Origin: Blastomyces gilchristii SLH14081
Taxonomy: Eukaryota; Ascomycota; Eurotiomycetes; Onygenales; Ajellomycetaceae
Reading direction: 5' to 3'
Assembly (NCBI RefSeq): GCF_000003855.2
Contig: NW_003101677.1
Span: forward strand, 1,157,104 to 1,221,103
DNA: 64,000 nt
Shown here: in pieces, positions 1 to 11,238 of the stretch
How the letters are laid out: each line of letters begins with the position of its first letter
Position numbering within the stretch: the first letter of the stretch is position 1
Program-made: the position numbers and the translations under genes
The notes under the pieces: generated by a model
The model's input: the letters and a program-made list of their open reading frames with translations, nothing else
Told to the model about the DNA's origin: nothing
The model's database searches: none

Positions 1-823
1 AGTAGGTCCTCGTACTCTTTCACGATTCGGAACGCGCGCTTTCGACTCCGAAATATATAGGGATATTTGTCGAGGATGGGAAAACTGAAATACAGCGGAG
101 AAAAAACGTTGGCCCTAATGGCTGTCTGGTACTTTGCCAGCCTCACCGCTTCATTCGATTCAAGGCTCTGTCATCTTTTGTTAGAATATTTGGGAATCCA
201 AGCCTTTCCGATGCCACGAATTCCAAAATTGGACGTACTTCAAAATCCGTTTGAAAGAAATGTTCTCCCACAACAAAAATCGTATACATTTGCACTAATG
301 ACTCTATCTCGATGCCCGAACTTTTGCCCGCAGCCTTCTGAGCCTCCAGGAGTCCTCTGATCAACTGCCTTGACCTCCCCAGCAACTTACTGGTGTCTGT
401 GATCCGCCTTTGAATACCAGCCTTCATGATCGAGGTGTAAAGCTTCCATGTCTCCCCCTGGGCGCTAATGATGTTGTTGCCGAGGAAAGTACCAAGAACG
501 CTGAAGGGAATCCTGTTATTATTTCCTGCCTTCGGAAAGACCTGATCTTTCCTGAGGAGGTCGTTGATATACTCTGGCTTTCCAAGAAGCACAGTCCATT
601 GCGACGAGACCCAGAACTTGACTGCTCCATATTTTTCTAGTGGTTCGCGCAACCAGCGGTCATATATCTGATCTTGACCGAGGTCAATGAAATATGCAAT
701 GCTGGATACGTAGAATGGAACTGTGGGGATATTTTTGGGCATGTGGGATGGCATGCGAAGATACCACCATAGAGAGATGGTCACTAGGGCCACTGTCGCG
801 CCTATGCCCGCCAGTAAAGCCAT
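1..823 (-). CDS. Cytochrome P450, N-terminal part (gene continues beyond the left edge)
   Basis: Exon 1 is 239-823 and exon 2 is 1-167, interrupted by a 71-nt phase-0 intron at 168-238 (donor GTACGT, branch CTAAC, acceptor CAG). The visible 250 residues start with a hydrophobic membrane anchor (MALLAGIGATVALVTISLWW), then a proline-rich hinge (MPKNIPTVPF). The P450 A/B-helix region follows (KYGAVKFWVSSQWTVLLGKP; EYINDLLRKD), then the helix-C motif GETWKLYTSIMKAGI with the heme-propionate-contacting W. Exon 2 continues as LAKYQTAIRANVFSP. The heme-binding Cys loop and ExxR lie outside the window, so catalytic integrity cannot be judged. The closest functional guess is a DIT2/CYP56-like enzyme acting with the divergent isocyanide synthase at 4336; that is inference from neighbourhood. 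P450 family membership is well supported, the subfamily is not. Confidence 0.85.
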
Positions 824-3686
824 GTCGCGAGAAAGTTGTCAGTTTCAACTTTTTGTTGATGAATGCGCAGTGTTCTGATCTAGAAGGAGGGAAGTAAAAC
901 AAAATCAATCCTTTTCATCTATCGCAGCAGTGGCGTAAGAGCACTGGAATGGGCTAATATAAAAATACCCAGGCAGGAATGGCCGCGGAGGTGAGTCTAG
1001 AGGCTTCATTCTTGGTGGATTATCACGGGAAGTCCATCATTAGCTACAGGACGTCGGATATTCTTGCTTCAAGTTGAGAATGGGCGGTTAATGGAAGTGC
1101 GTTTGCGTCACATCATGAATTTTCTTAAACCACTCGGTTGTGGTCCTCTAGGATACTCATGTGGAAGGCAGGAATTATGAACCCAGACTTCCCGCTCTAC
1201 CGAATGTGCAGGGAAAAGCATGCCGGCAACAATGCAGCCTCAAAGATCACATTTGTGTAACGCGATAAAAAAAGGAAGCTGAGTGGGCGAATATATCACA
1301 TATATAATTGCTAAAAGGTAGGAATCCACCCCAAAATACGATCTCCCAGGCGCCTTGGCATACCTTTATTTTTTTCTATTATGGGATAGTTAAAATCTTA
1401 CGCTACACGGGCATAACTACTCTACTTCTATTACCTCTTTTAGGCTCGCTATGGAATAAACAATTGTCCCTCAAATTTCCCAGTCTAGGGAAGGCCGCCC
1501 CCCCATCTCCTGCATGATCACATATATACTTACGGTGCAACATTATCAGAATAGCCAACCATTGTCTTATTGCCCTGGCCTCATGGTGCAATGTAACGGT
1601 AGGCCCCGGGGGCGCAGGGGCCAGCACTTTCAGGATGGGAGCCAGCCGGTTTGTGGTCTCTTTGGCCTACTGGTTAGAGCAAGGAGCCTGGCAGGCTCTG
1701 GCCAAGATATGCAATCAACCATCTATCCCCCAATGAGGAGAAGAATGAATAATAAATGATACCAACTAATGTGCTAGTAATGCGGTTATCATCGGGCTCG
1801 TGTTGCTCTTGTTGGGAAGCCATGAGGCGCTGATTCTTACAATGTTATATATTACACTTATTGCCAGAACATTTTGCGAATTGGAGTAAGAGAACAGGAT
1901 CGGCCACATCGATCGAGTCTGGAAAGAGCTTTGGACCACAGAATCCTGCTTTTACACCTTATAAACAGGTTTGATGGTCTTGCACCTCAATTAATCAAAA
2001 TGATGTCAAAAGATTTGCCAATGTCACGAATTATTTCTGATTCATGGACCTAATATTTGTTTCTTGCGTGTCCCATCAATGGCACATGTGCGTTTTTAAT
2101 TTTTTAATTTTTAACTGTTCATTTGTTTACTTATTTTCTCTTCGGCGTGCAACCCTAAATTTCTGGTTCCCTCTACCTTCTTATAAATAACCGTGGTGGC
2201 CTGATATCATTTCCGTTTGGCGTTGAATCGGATATTGAAGATTGTGCATCATCCTTCACGTGCTGCGTGCGCGAAAATGATTGGAGTAAAAAGTTCCAGG
2301 ATGTGTAATAGGTCATCGGCACTCATATCACTTTTGAGACATACAAATTATGTCAATTTTTCTTCCTTCCAGAAACGGTGTAGAATCCCGGAGTGAGGAT
2401 CAGCTTCGAAGTATGAAAAATAGGATCCCCCAATGCCAAGACGCTCCTCGTAGATCCGCGCTAAATCCAAATAGGAATCCGTTCATTCCGTTCCATGGTT
2501 CAGGTAGGGCCTAGTTTTGAGCTTGTTTGCACCTCAGTTGTCAAAAGACCAAATGAGATTCTGGCTTCACGACGCATGTTGGCTAGAAAGATATAATGTT
2601 CCACTAAATATTACTAGTTGCGGAGAAAAACATGGTAATATATTTTTTGGCACTGCGTCATTTGCATATGCAAACTTCAGCACCCCCCCCTTTTTTTTTT
2701 AACTGGCACGAACAAACCTGGGTGCAAAACACGCTTGAACAAAAGGGGTAATTTTCAGCGTCAGCTACTGACTGGCTTCACTCCCCATTCAATCGGGCGT
2801 CACCAACTCAAAAAAAGGTTGCCTTGGCGCAAGGGTTCTGGTGATTCAATTATATATATTGCGGAACGAGCGGTGTGAAGGTGAAGCCGTTGCGGATGAA
2901 TAAACTGTGGAAACATCTTAACCACTTGACCAAACATCTTCTCCGGATCTCTCAGACCAAAATTTTTATGCACTAGTGCTGGGGACTCAAAATCCATGCC
3001 CTATCCTCGCCAGGGGAAGGTTAGGATGCTGAATCAGCTATTACTGGTGATCTTATGTTCTAATTCCAACCAAAACGATATTTCTCCCTTCTAAGCTGGA
3101 GACGAAACTGCGGAGGCTAGAAGGTAACAATTCCAACAGGTGTGGCAATACCCCTGATACTAGGATATGGACTCTGTGCGCAAGAAAAAGGATGCGAGCT
3201 GTAGAAATCAGAGCCAATGAAAATAATCCGTATGGCACGTAATTCCCAAAAATTTGCGGAAGCACTTATTTCTACAGAAAAGGAACAATGCACAACTCAT
3301 GTGAGCTGGGAAGGAGCTTACTTACCTAACGGGTTGCTGGATTTTATGTAACAATTCTGCCGCAATGATATATGTGATATATATTGAATTGTTTGTTTTC
3401 CCTGTCGTGCAAGCCTTTCGTGAAGCCTGAAGGCCGGTATCGTCGGCGTTTGACTCGTATTTGAGCTGGAATTATATGAGGACAGCACATGGCAGGCTTT
3501 TGTCTCGGACGGGGGATGTGGATGCCTTCATAGAGAATCTTTTCAGTGAGATCGATGTCGGGGTTGCGAGATCTCAATGATTAGAAATGCATGCCAAAAA
3601 CAGTCTCAGCATAGTATTTTAAGGCCAGGGCTCATTTCGTCCTTTGGTCGATGGAGCCAGATGGCGAAAGTTCAAGGCTCAAAAAG
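824..3686. other. Intergenic, no recognisable gene
   Basis: Nearly 2.9 kb between the P450 start and the decayed gene. Only short open frames interrupted by stops are seen (for example - strand 2800-2997, 3053-3265, 3344-3577) and none resembles a family I recognise. A C/T homopolymer lies near 2683-2700. It probably holds the P450 promoter and possibly more decayed coding sequence. Confidence 0.5.
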
Positions 3687-4143
3687 TCAGTAGCTTCCTC
3701 CAGAGACATAGTCAAGCTTGCTGTAAGGGAGTCCATCTTCCCGAAATATGGGGGATTTCATCTCTTCAAATGTAGTGGTCAAGAGGAGCTCTGGGGCGTA
3801 CAGCAAATTTTGCTATCACAACAGTAGACCAATCAAGTGAGAACTTCTTGGTAGCCTAAGGGACAGGAGTTCATCACACTTCATCCTTCCCGATGTAGCA
3901 ATAGCAGCCTCAAATGTAAGTAGGTCAGCCTTGCCGTCCGTCATGTAAGAAAATACGGTGCTGACAGTCCACAACGCTGAGCGCTTCCGTGACTTCCAGG
4001 TAAAATAGACCAGTTGAGGCGAGCTATGCAACCTTTCGCCATAATTTGCTACCAAAGTTGCACATGCTAGCATGGCAGTCACAGAAGCTGGGCTCCTCAT
4101 TCAGCGAGTCATGCGGCTGTAGACCGACTTATCTGTTGACAGC
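3687..4143 (-). pseudogene. Decayed gene of unknown family with in-frame stops
   Basis: On the - strand a coding-like frame can be followed from about 4143, just after a plausible intron end (branch GCTAAC, acceptor CAACAG), to a stop at 3687-3689. It reads KSVYSRMTR, then TGA, then about 94 residues (MRSPASVTAMLACATLVANY ... ATSGRMKCDELLSLRLP), then two adjacent stops TGA-TAG at 3813-3818. The same frame continues with a protein-like tail (LLYAPELLLTTTFEEMKSP, then SKLDYVSGGSY). Keeping frame across three stops suggests a gene broken by nonsense changes, the first consistent with TGG to TGA. I do not recognise the family. An unrecognised in-frame intron over the double stop is the main alternative. 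It lies between the P450 and the isocyanide synthase and may be a lost cluster member. Confidence 0.4.
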
Positions 4144-4335
4144 AGTTAGCTGAGAGCCCGTCCCGTAGCCCATCCATATCAACATGGAAAAGATTATTCG
4201 GCATCCAAGTATATATTGATAGGTGGTGTGAACAGAACCTGATCCTTTAAACAATCTTCAATTTGACACCATCAAATAAATTACCTATCCACAAGCCAGT
4301 TGATTTATAAACTGAATGGCCTCTTCTTTGTCAAA

Positions 4336-6278
4336 ATGTCTAGCGATGATATCAGCAATAATACGTGCAATACTCGAACCTGCCTGGCGGCGGAAACGGA
4401 TCTGGTCGCTATGATCAGAAAGACTTGTACCTTCGACCATTATGAACTATCAAACGCTTGTAGGGGGAATTTATTGCATGTTTTGGACATGCCCTCTACT
4501 CAGCAAGCAGTGAAGGAAGGAAACCATAGTATTATGGTCTACCTTGAGAATGGGACAGATATCGTGTTTGAGAATCGACGTCGGCCTGAAGACATCCCAG
4601 CAATTCGTACGGACGGGAAGACACAGGAACCGTGCCCTTTTGGCCCAAAGACATCCGAGGATGTCAGCAATGCCATCGTTTCTATCCTCGAAACATATCG
4701 AATGGCCCCAAAAGAACACGCTCATGAACCATGGGAAGCCAAAACGAAAATCTCAAGTCTCGTTCGGGAATACATAGAGCTAGGAGAGGTCATACCGATG
4801 GTCCTTCCAGCTTTTCCATTCAAGTCACCTAATAAAAAATTTAAGGTCCTCGGCCACCTTCCAGATAAAGGCGAGGAGGTTGCGTTGGCACACCTAAACG
4901 AACTCTGCAAGCTGATCGAGAACGAGTATACGAAAGGCGGGAGGATAGATATTGTTTCTGATGGATTGATGTACAATGGTAGGTAGCCTAAGCCTACCAC
5001 AGTATCATGAAAACGCCGCTAACATTAGTACTAGACCTCCTGGGGATTTCCGATAAAGAGGTGTGGGCCTATGGCCAAGCCCTCCGAAAACTTGCTGTTG
5101 ACACAGGATGCAGTAATATAAACTTTGTTCGGCTTGTGCATCTGCTTGGGGAGGTCGAGATGGGAGAGCCATTATCAGAAGAAGAGTACTTGAAAGATGC
5201 TTCGTGGTTTCGGACGCAGCTTCACGAAAGAAATATTCCCGAAAATTTTGATGTCTCTGCGTTTATATCAAGTGATCCTGACACAACACTGACCTACCGA
5301 GGGTACATAAAATTCCTCGAAAAAGATCTCGACCACGATAACAGTATTGATGATGCGTCTGTCTCAAAACGACAGATTAAAAAGCGCCACGAAGCAACGG
5401 CTAAAAACATGATAACCCGTGGACGAGCATTCGCAATCGCTATAGCGAGAAGGTTTGATAAATCGATTAGATTATCGATTCACCCATCCACAGAGTCAAC
5501 GAAAGTATCCATAGCAATAACCCCACAAAAGGACGGAATGATCATGACGCCATGGCATTCATCTCTTGTCTATGCAGTGGACGGATCCATCCGTATGGCA
5601 CACGCAGGATCAGTACCGGCATTAACACACGAACTAATTTTCGAGCACGGTCGCCCTGTCTATTTCAGGGAGAAATCACCCCTTTACGACTGGGGTAGTG
5701 TTGACGTCGAATTTCGATACACCTATCCCTCAGGTATCATTATTTCTCCTCGAAACAAGTCCTGCAAATGCCGACTTAACCGAGTTGATATGCGGAAGGT
5801 GAGAGTGCTGGCGGGGTTCTGTTCCCCTGTGATATTACGGGGCTGGTTGGAAACGGCAAGCCAAGGTTGCTGTTTTGAAACCGACGTTGCCAGCGGGAAA
5901 TGCAGACATGGAAACATTGGAATGGCAAAATTCTGTAACGGAATAACTCCGGGAGTAACAACGGGCTGTCCTAGAATGAGGCCGACACCAAGTCATTGTG
6001 AAGCCGGGGCCTTGAGAGACTTCGATAGCGAGGGGAGTACCATATGCGACCACGTGCCTTGCCAGCAGATTGTATCTTCAATGCATAAAACGGGCACATC
6101 ATCTCAGAGCTTGCTCCATATCCCTCCTGATGGATGTGGTCGGTGCCTCGCAGTAGACCAACATCGAGGAAACCCCCAAGCCGAAAATCGGCCGCTGAAC
6201 GAAGTGCCAAATCCACCAAAAAGTTATTCAGCTTGGAAAGTCCTAAAGGATTGGTCTGACATGTGTATCATGAGCTAA
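4336..6278 (+). CDS. DIT1/PvcA-family isocyanide synthase
   Basis: Two exons, 4336-4978 and 5035-6278, with a 56-nt phase-1 intron (donor GTAGGT, branch GCTAAC, acceptor TAG). Splicing restores the family's continuous motif ...DGLMYN-DLLGISDKEVWAYG. The start is the first in-frame ATG, giving 628 aa. Hallmarks of the DIT1_PvcA domain are LPAFPFKSPNKK near residue 154, LGHLPDKGEEVALAHLN, IDIVSDGLMYN, the central WFRTQL region, and SPVILRGW near residue 483. Family members convert the amino group of an amino acid to an isocyanide (PvcA, fungal Xan/Ics enzymes) or act in dityrosine precursor formation (yeast DIT1). The last roughly 145 residues are Cys-rich and match no domain I know; in many fungal relatives a TauD-like oxygenase domain follows here. 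Divergent pairing with a P450 supports a small metabolite or spore-wall cluster (inference). Confidence 0.85.
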
Positions 6279-7050
6279 GTCCGCATTTCTTCATCTGGGA
6301 ATCTTGGTTCTGGGCTGATATGGGACAGGGAGGAACGGCGCGGCTCTGGTATTCTTTGCTCCTTTTTCAGATATATCCCCTACTCAGACTGGTTTGATAG
6401 GGGCTTCTCTTTGAGATTAGCCTGTAAACGGAGGCAGAATAATAGATGTATATATAATCTTCCTATAAAAACATTCAACCAAGGGCGGCGTTTCAGGCTC
6501 TCGCGTGCTGTTAATGCAAGGTGATCTAGACAAAGAACAGTTGATGGCAAGGGGGCCCATTTTAAAAGATACAGCCAGATTCTTGTAAGATCAAAGGCGA
6601 TTCCGGTTAAGCCTGGTTTGAGGTGAGGATTGAAGACAAAGACTCAATACCTGACAATACATCATTATACCGCAAATTACAATATCAATACCGTTTCCCA
6701 TACAGTCTGCGTATCGGTGATTCATCCGTCCAATTCAGCCAAAAAAAATACTAAAAAGCTTCAAACCAAGCAAGCTCCAACCGGGCAAACACGCAATATA
6801 TTTCCTTATTTCGGCATATATTCGCAAGCTTAGCACCATTCTGGACTTTTTTTTTTTTCCCTCTGTTATCTCGTGTATCTTTTACTTGAGGCACCAACGG
6901 TGTGATTGCCCCTCCAGTGAGACTACCGCGGGAAATCCTCGTATCGCGAGAATCCTCCTTTCCCGCTGCATATTCGAAAAGCCATTGCGAAGTAACCTAG
7001 AGTTAATCATACACCTGGGAGGATTAAACACTCCAGAACTATAATCAGAA
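6279..7050. other. Intergenic, 3' region of isocyanide synthase and GCD7 promoter
   Basis: About 770 bp with no supported gene. It contains T-rich tracts near 6848-6860 and would serve as the synthase 3' UTR and the promoter and leader of the eIF2B gene. Confidence 0.5.
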
Positions 7051-8501
7051 ATGCCTCCGTCAACAGTAACCCTAACGCCGGGGTTACAGTCCTTCCTCAA
7101 GGTTCTCAAGACGAGTGACGTGGATAGTGCGACAGAAAACTTGATATCGTATGTCTCTTCACTGCACGGCTGCAGGAACTCTTGGAAAGATCTTTTTTTT
7201 TTTTTTTTGGCTAACTAGTCTTATTTAGGCTTTTGAAACGACGCCAGATACGCCCTTCACACTCCTGCGCCGTCGCAACGGCATACCTCCTCCTCCGCGT
7301 CGTCTCAACATCAAAAGGAACAGACCCAGAAAAGCTGATTGACCGTGTACAAAATGTTGGAAGACGGCTCATTGCGGCACAGCCCAGGGAGATGGTTGTT
7401 GGGAATATCGTGCGCCGTGTTTTGGGCCTGATTAGAGAAGAAGCGGAGGATGAGAGGGAGGCTGAATTTTACCTATCCAGTGACGCGGGGTCCGAAACCA
7501 GGCCACATACTCCTCCTGCTGCTGATAGCCAACTTACTACACACTCATCGGGGATTTCTACACTTGGCGCACATGGTGCTACACATGGCGCAAGCCCATT
7601 AAGTCGCTGTGAAGGCACAGATGCTGACTCGGAGCGGGGAACAGAACGATCCTCGTCACGTCCACCGATGCCACTAGCTCCGCATGCCTCATTTACAACT
7701 GCAACCACAGCACCCCCAGTAATATCGATGTTTAGGCTACTTTCACATCCTCAAGTAGTGGGGTCACCGCAAGCTGGATCCCCAGTCAATGCATCGCCGT
7801 CCGGACGCATACGAGGGCAGTACACCTCGAAAGATTTCAAAGCAGAAGTAATCGACGGCATTGGCGAGATTGTCGACGAATTAAGCCAAGTGGAAGATCA
7901 AATTGCCAGCTACGCCCTGGAACACATCCATTCAGACGAGGTCATACTCACCTACACCTCGTCGATGACGGTGCATAGGTTCCTAGCGAAAGCTGCAGCG
8001 AAGCGAAAATTCACTGTGATTCATGCTGAGTCCTATCCCAACAATCACCGCGACACACATGCTGTTGTAGCCGGGCGGCGACCTGTAGGAAGTGGAGACG
8101 AGGAGAGTTTAAGTGCCGAATCGTTTCAGAAGTCACTCACCGAACTGGGAGTGACGGTGATTCTAATCCCTGACTCGGCAGTCTTTGCACTAATGTCACG
8201 GGTCAACAAAGTCATCCTTGGCACGCACTCGGTGCTGGCAAACGGAGGACTAGTGGCAGCAGCTGGAACAAGAGTGATTGCGAATGCAGCCAAAGTACAT
8301 CAAATCCCCGTCATTGTCGTTAGCGGAATATATAAACTCAGCCCCGTCTACCCCTTCGACTACGAATCGCTGATCGAGTATGGCGATGCGAGCGCGGTGC
8401 TGCCGTATGAAACTGGAGACCTGGAAAAGATTGACGTTGAGAATCCCCTCTATGACTATGTGCCGGCTGAGCTAGTCGATCTATACATTACGAATCTGTA
8501 A
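7051..8501 (+). CDS. GCD7: Translation initiation factor eIF2B subunit beta
   Basis: Exons 7051-7148 and 7229-8501, joined across an 80-nt phase-2 intron (donor GTATGT, T17 tract, branch GCTAAC, acceptor TAG), give 456 aa. The protein belongs to the eIF2B alpha/beta/delta Rossmann-like regulatory family. The C-terminal half carries the beta-type signatures ILTYTSSMTVHRFLAKAA, KRKFTVIHAESYP, SRVNKVILGTHSVLANGG, and the terminal YDYVPAELVDLYITNL, which distinguish beta from the alpha and delta subunits. As part of the decameric guanine-nucleotide exchange factor it recycles eIF2-GDP and senses eIF2-alpha phosphorylation in the cytosol. A Ser/Thr/Pro/His-rich low-complexity insertion of roughly 120 residues separates the N-terminal helical domain from the catalytic-like fold. 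The start was chosen at the first ATG, just upstream of the conserved N-terminal helix. Confidence 0.93.
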
Positions 8502-9528
8502 GTTTGCATTCCATGGCATTATTTATTCCCCAATTCGACGACTTGCCTTAGCTCCCTTTCGCACCAACGTTTTGTTCGCTGCGGGGGTAGTGGATGTTGG
8601 AAGTAATACAAACAGAAGTACGTTACTGACCCATCGAGTACAGGGGTGGCCATGCGCCTTCTTATTTGTATCGGATTGTTTCGGATCATTACCGAAAAGA
8701 GGACATAGCCTTTTAAAGCACGAGGGGAAATAGAGCAGAATAATAACCTCCAACGAAAGGAACAACGGATCAAGGGAGTTGAGTGAGGGAAATGGGGTTT
8801 TAGATAATGAAATGAATCGAAACGAGAATTCTTACGATGGATATGAAGGTCACATCCAAATCAAATTTAAACTCAAGTTCGTTCGAAGATGATGAAGGTG
8901 ATGAAGGTGAAGCAATATACCGGTTCGTTAATAATATTCAGAAGATGAAAGTGAAAGGATGAATTCAAAGGAGGAAGATCAACGTAATGACTGCGCAGTG
9001 GTGTGCATGCGTAATGGCATCCTCGCTGACTCTCGGTGCTGTTGTCAGAAGGACTAACTGAAGGGCAGCAAGGGGGGCCCCCTCTCTATCCCCAAACCTG
9101 GTTTTAAATGACTTCAGGGGCGAGTGAGATCAGTAATCACCAAATCCTCATAACAAGGAATAAATCAATTGTCCTCCACGCGTCAACAGCAATGATGAAG
9201 TTAGAAGCAGGCAAAGCAGCCACCATCCTTAACCAGCCAGCCTTTCAGACAACCCGCCACACAATAACAAATCATGCAAGCACGTTTTTGTAGGTTTTTC
9301 GTAGGAAATTTATTTTCAAGATAAGATAAACAAATAAAAAAAAGGAAAAGTGGTTATCTCAAATCATTCCGGGGCATTCATTTCTGGAGCCGGTACAGAC
9401 ATACACATTCACACGAGTAGAAAAACACACAAAAAGTCGCCTGCAAAGGACACCACCCCACTACCACCACCTACATCGCCACGAAGATATCCACTTTTCC
9501 GCCCTCCCCATCTTTTATATTTCTTCGT
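8502..9528. other. Convergent intergenic region, no gene seen
   Basis: About 1 kb between the 3' ends of the eIF2B-beta gene and the S23 gene. It contains GATGAAGGT short repeats near 8889-8912, but no open frame with family resemblance and no tRNA cloverleaf that I could make out. Confidence 0.5.
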
Positions 9529-10272
9529 TTACGATCTTGGCTTCTCCTTCTTCTCCTTCCAGAGGGCCGAGAGGCCGACACCGGACACCTTGACGACCTT
9601 GAATCGGACACCGGGAATATCACCCTTGGCCTTGCCCTTGCGACCGAAACCGGCGAGCAGGACTTCGTCGTTCTCGTCGACGAAGTTCAAGCAACCGTCG
9701 TTGGGGACTAGAGAGTACGAATTGCAACTGGTTAGTAGGCAAGCCGCGAAAAAATCGAAAAATCAAGAAATTCCCCAAAAATGCCCGCAAGTCGTCCTCA
9801 TTTGGTCTTGCTTTTGTTGAATCACCCGTGTCGTATGGGGCTCCTGCATTTCCTAGCCAAAATATATTTCCCATTGTCTTTTTTCTCTTCTCTTCGATTT
9901 TCTTCTCCATCTTTCATCCATCACGAAGGGAGGACGAAGGAAAAAAAAGGCAGCACAAAACCCCAAAAATCAAGAATGAGGAAAAAAAAAAAAGAATTTC
10001 TGCAAATACGCACCGAAAGCAGTGACCTTCTTTCCGTTCTTGATGAGCTGGACCTTGACACATTTCCGGATAGCGGAGTTGGGCTGCTTGGCCTCAACAC
10101 CGACCTTCTCGAGGACAATACCCTTTGCGTGGGAGGAGCCACCGAAGGGCGAGGACTTGAAGGCAGTTCCGAGAAGACGCTTCTTGTAGGTCAGATCGGC
10201 CCATCTGCCCTCACGGCGATGGTTGCGCAGCTTGCGTGCGGCATTGAGACCACGAGGCTGGCCCTTTCCCAT
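9529..10272 (-). CDS. RPS23: 40S ribosomal protein S23 (uS12)
   Basis: Exon 1 is 10014-10272 and exon 2 is 9529-9707, with a 306-nt phase-1 intron (donor GTGCGT, acceptor TAG). The 145-aa product has the invariant uS12 landmarks. These are [20 protein letters not shown] at the start, [20 protein letters not shown] around the decoding-centre loop (the conserved hydroxylated proline lies in KQPNSA), and [20 protein letters not shown] after the splice. It ends with KEKKEKPRS. uS12 sits at the A-site decoding centre of the small subunit and guards translational fidelity. Length equals the eukaryotic family norm, and the splice junction recreates the Val of the TAF-VPNDG motif. The long intron in the second half is typical for a highly expressed fungal ribosomal protein gene. 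Confidence 0.97.
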
Positions 10273-11238
10273 GATTGCTGGTGTTTCTGTTCTTGATTGG
10301 GTTCTATTTGTTCAATTAGATTTCTATAGCTCCTTTTTTTCCCTTTTTTTCTAGAGGGGGGGTTGTCTGGCAAGATGTCGACGAGGGATTATATATGTAA
10401 AATTTCTCTCTGGCGACTGGGCTTGGGGGCATTTATAGACGGAGAATTTTTGCGTTGATGTTTCATGTGAGGAGGGGACTAAGGTGTGCGTGCAGGGCAG
10501 ATATCATTAGCTGTAAAATGGAACGTACCGATATCAAGGAAGGCTATTGCCAGAACGCAGCAGGATGGTGGGTGGGAGGAGGAATTGTCGATGTCGAGGA
10601 TAAGGAAACCGTCGCCGCTGCCGGTGGTGTGTGTGGTGGGTGTGGTCTTGTCGCTGATTGTGCTGGATGCTGGCTTACTCACCCGCACACACACACACCA
10701 ATCTGCGCTGCTTGGCCGTGGTATTCAAATTGTCGGTGTGGGTTACGGGGCTGTATTGCCCGCTAAGCGAGTAAATTACCGGAAGACGGTGTATTGTTCT
10801 TCCGCTCGCCCTATCAAACGTCATCCGCTGCGCCTCTGGCAACTGCGGCTCAGTAAAACTAAACAAACCATCGAATCACAACATCCCCGGCGCGCGGGGA
10901 GATATAAAACGTCCAGACGTACCGTACATACTACTACATACAGCCAATGCAGCGCAGGATCAGCCAGTAAGATAGCGCCAATCATGCATACCTGATACAT
11001 AGAACACTCACATCTGTTATCCGCCAAGAACAAGAAAAGTGGCCTGACTCTCAATCCTGCTAACTGTCTCTGTCTTGCGCTGTCCCAACGATTGACCACC
11101 CCCGTTCATATGCAATCCCAGTCATCGTGCTGGACCATTTAACCAATCAGCCAACCTCCAAGCAAGTGCTAAAAGTAGTGCTAAAATTCCCCTGTCCAGC
11201 GCCTACAAAAGTCAAGAGATTAACCATAAGGGCATGCC
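10273..11238. promoter_or_regulatory. Divergent promoter region, RPS23 and the downstream uncharacterised gene
   Basis: About 970 bp separate the S23 start codon (- strand) from the next + strand start. T-rich and pyrimidine-rich tracts lie directly upstream of the S23 ATG (10300-10355), as is common at ribosomal protein gene promoters. No specific factor site is claimed. Confidence 0.45.

Noticed and set aside
2800..3577. Three short - strand frames as exons of one gene
   Set aside because: I could not find splice borders joining them in phase, and no translated segment resembles a known family. Left as intergenic.
9350..10296. Long + strand open frames across the S23 locus
   Set aside because: They are antisense to the clearly conserved S23 exons and intron, and they show no family resemblance.
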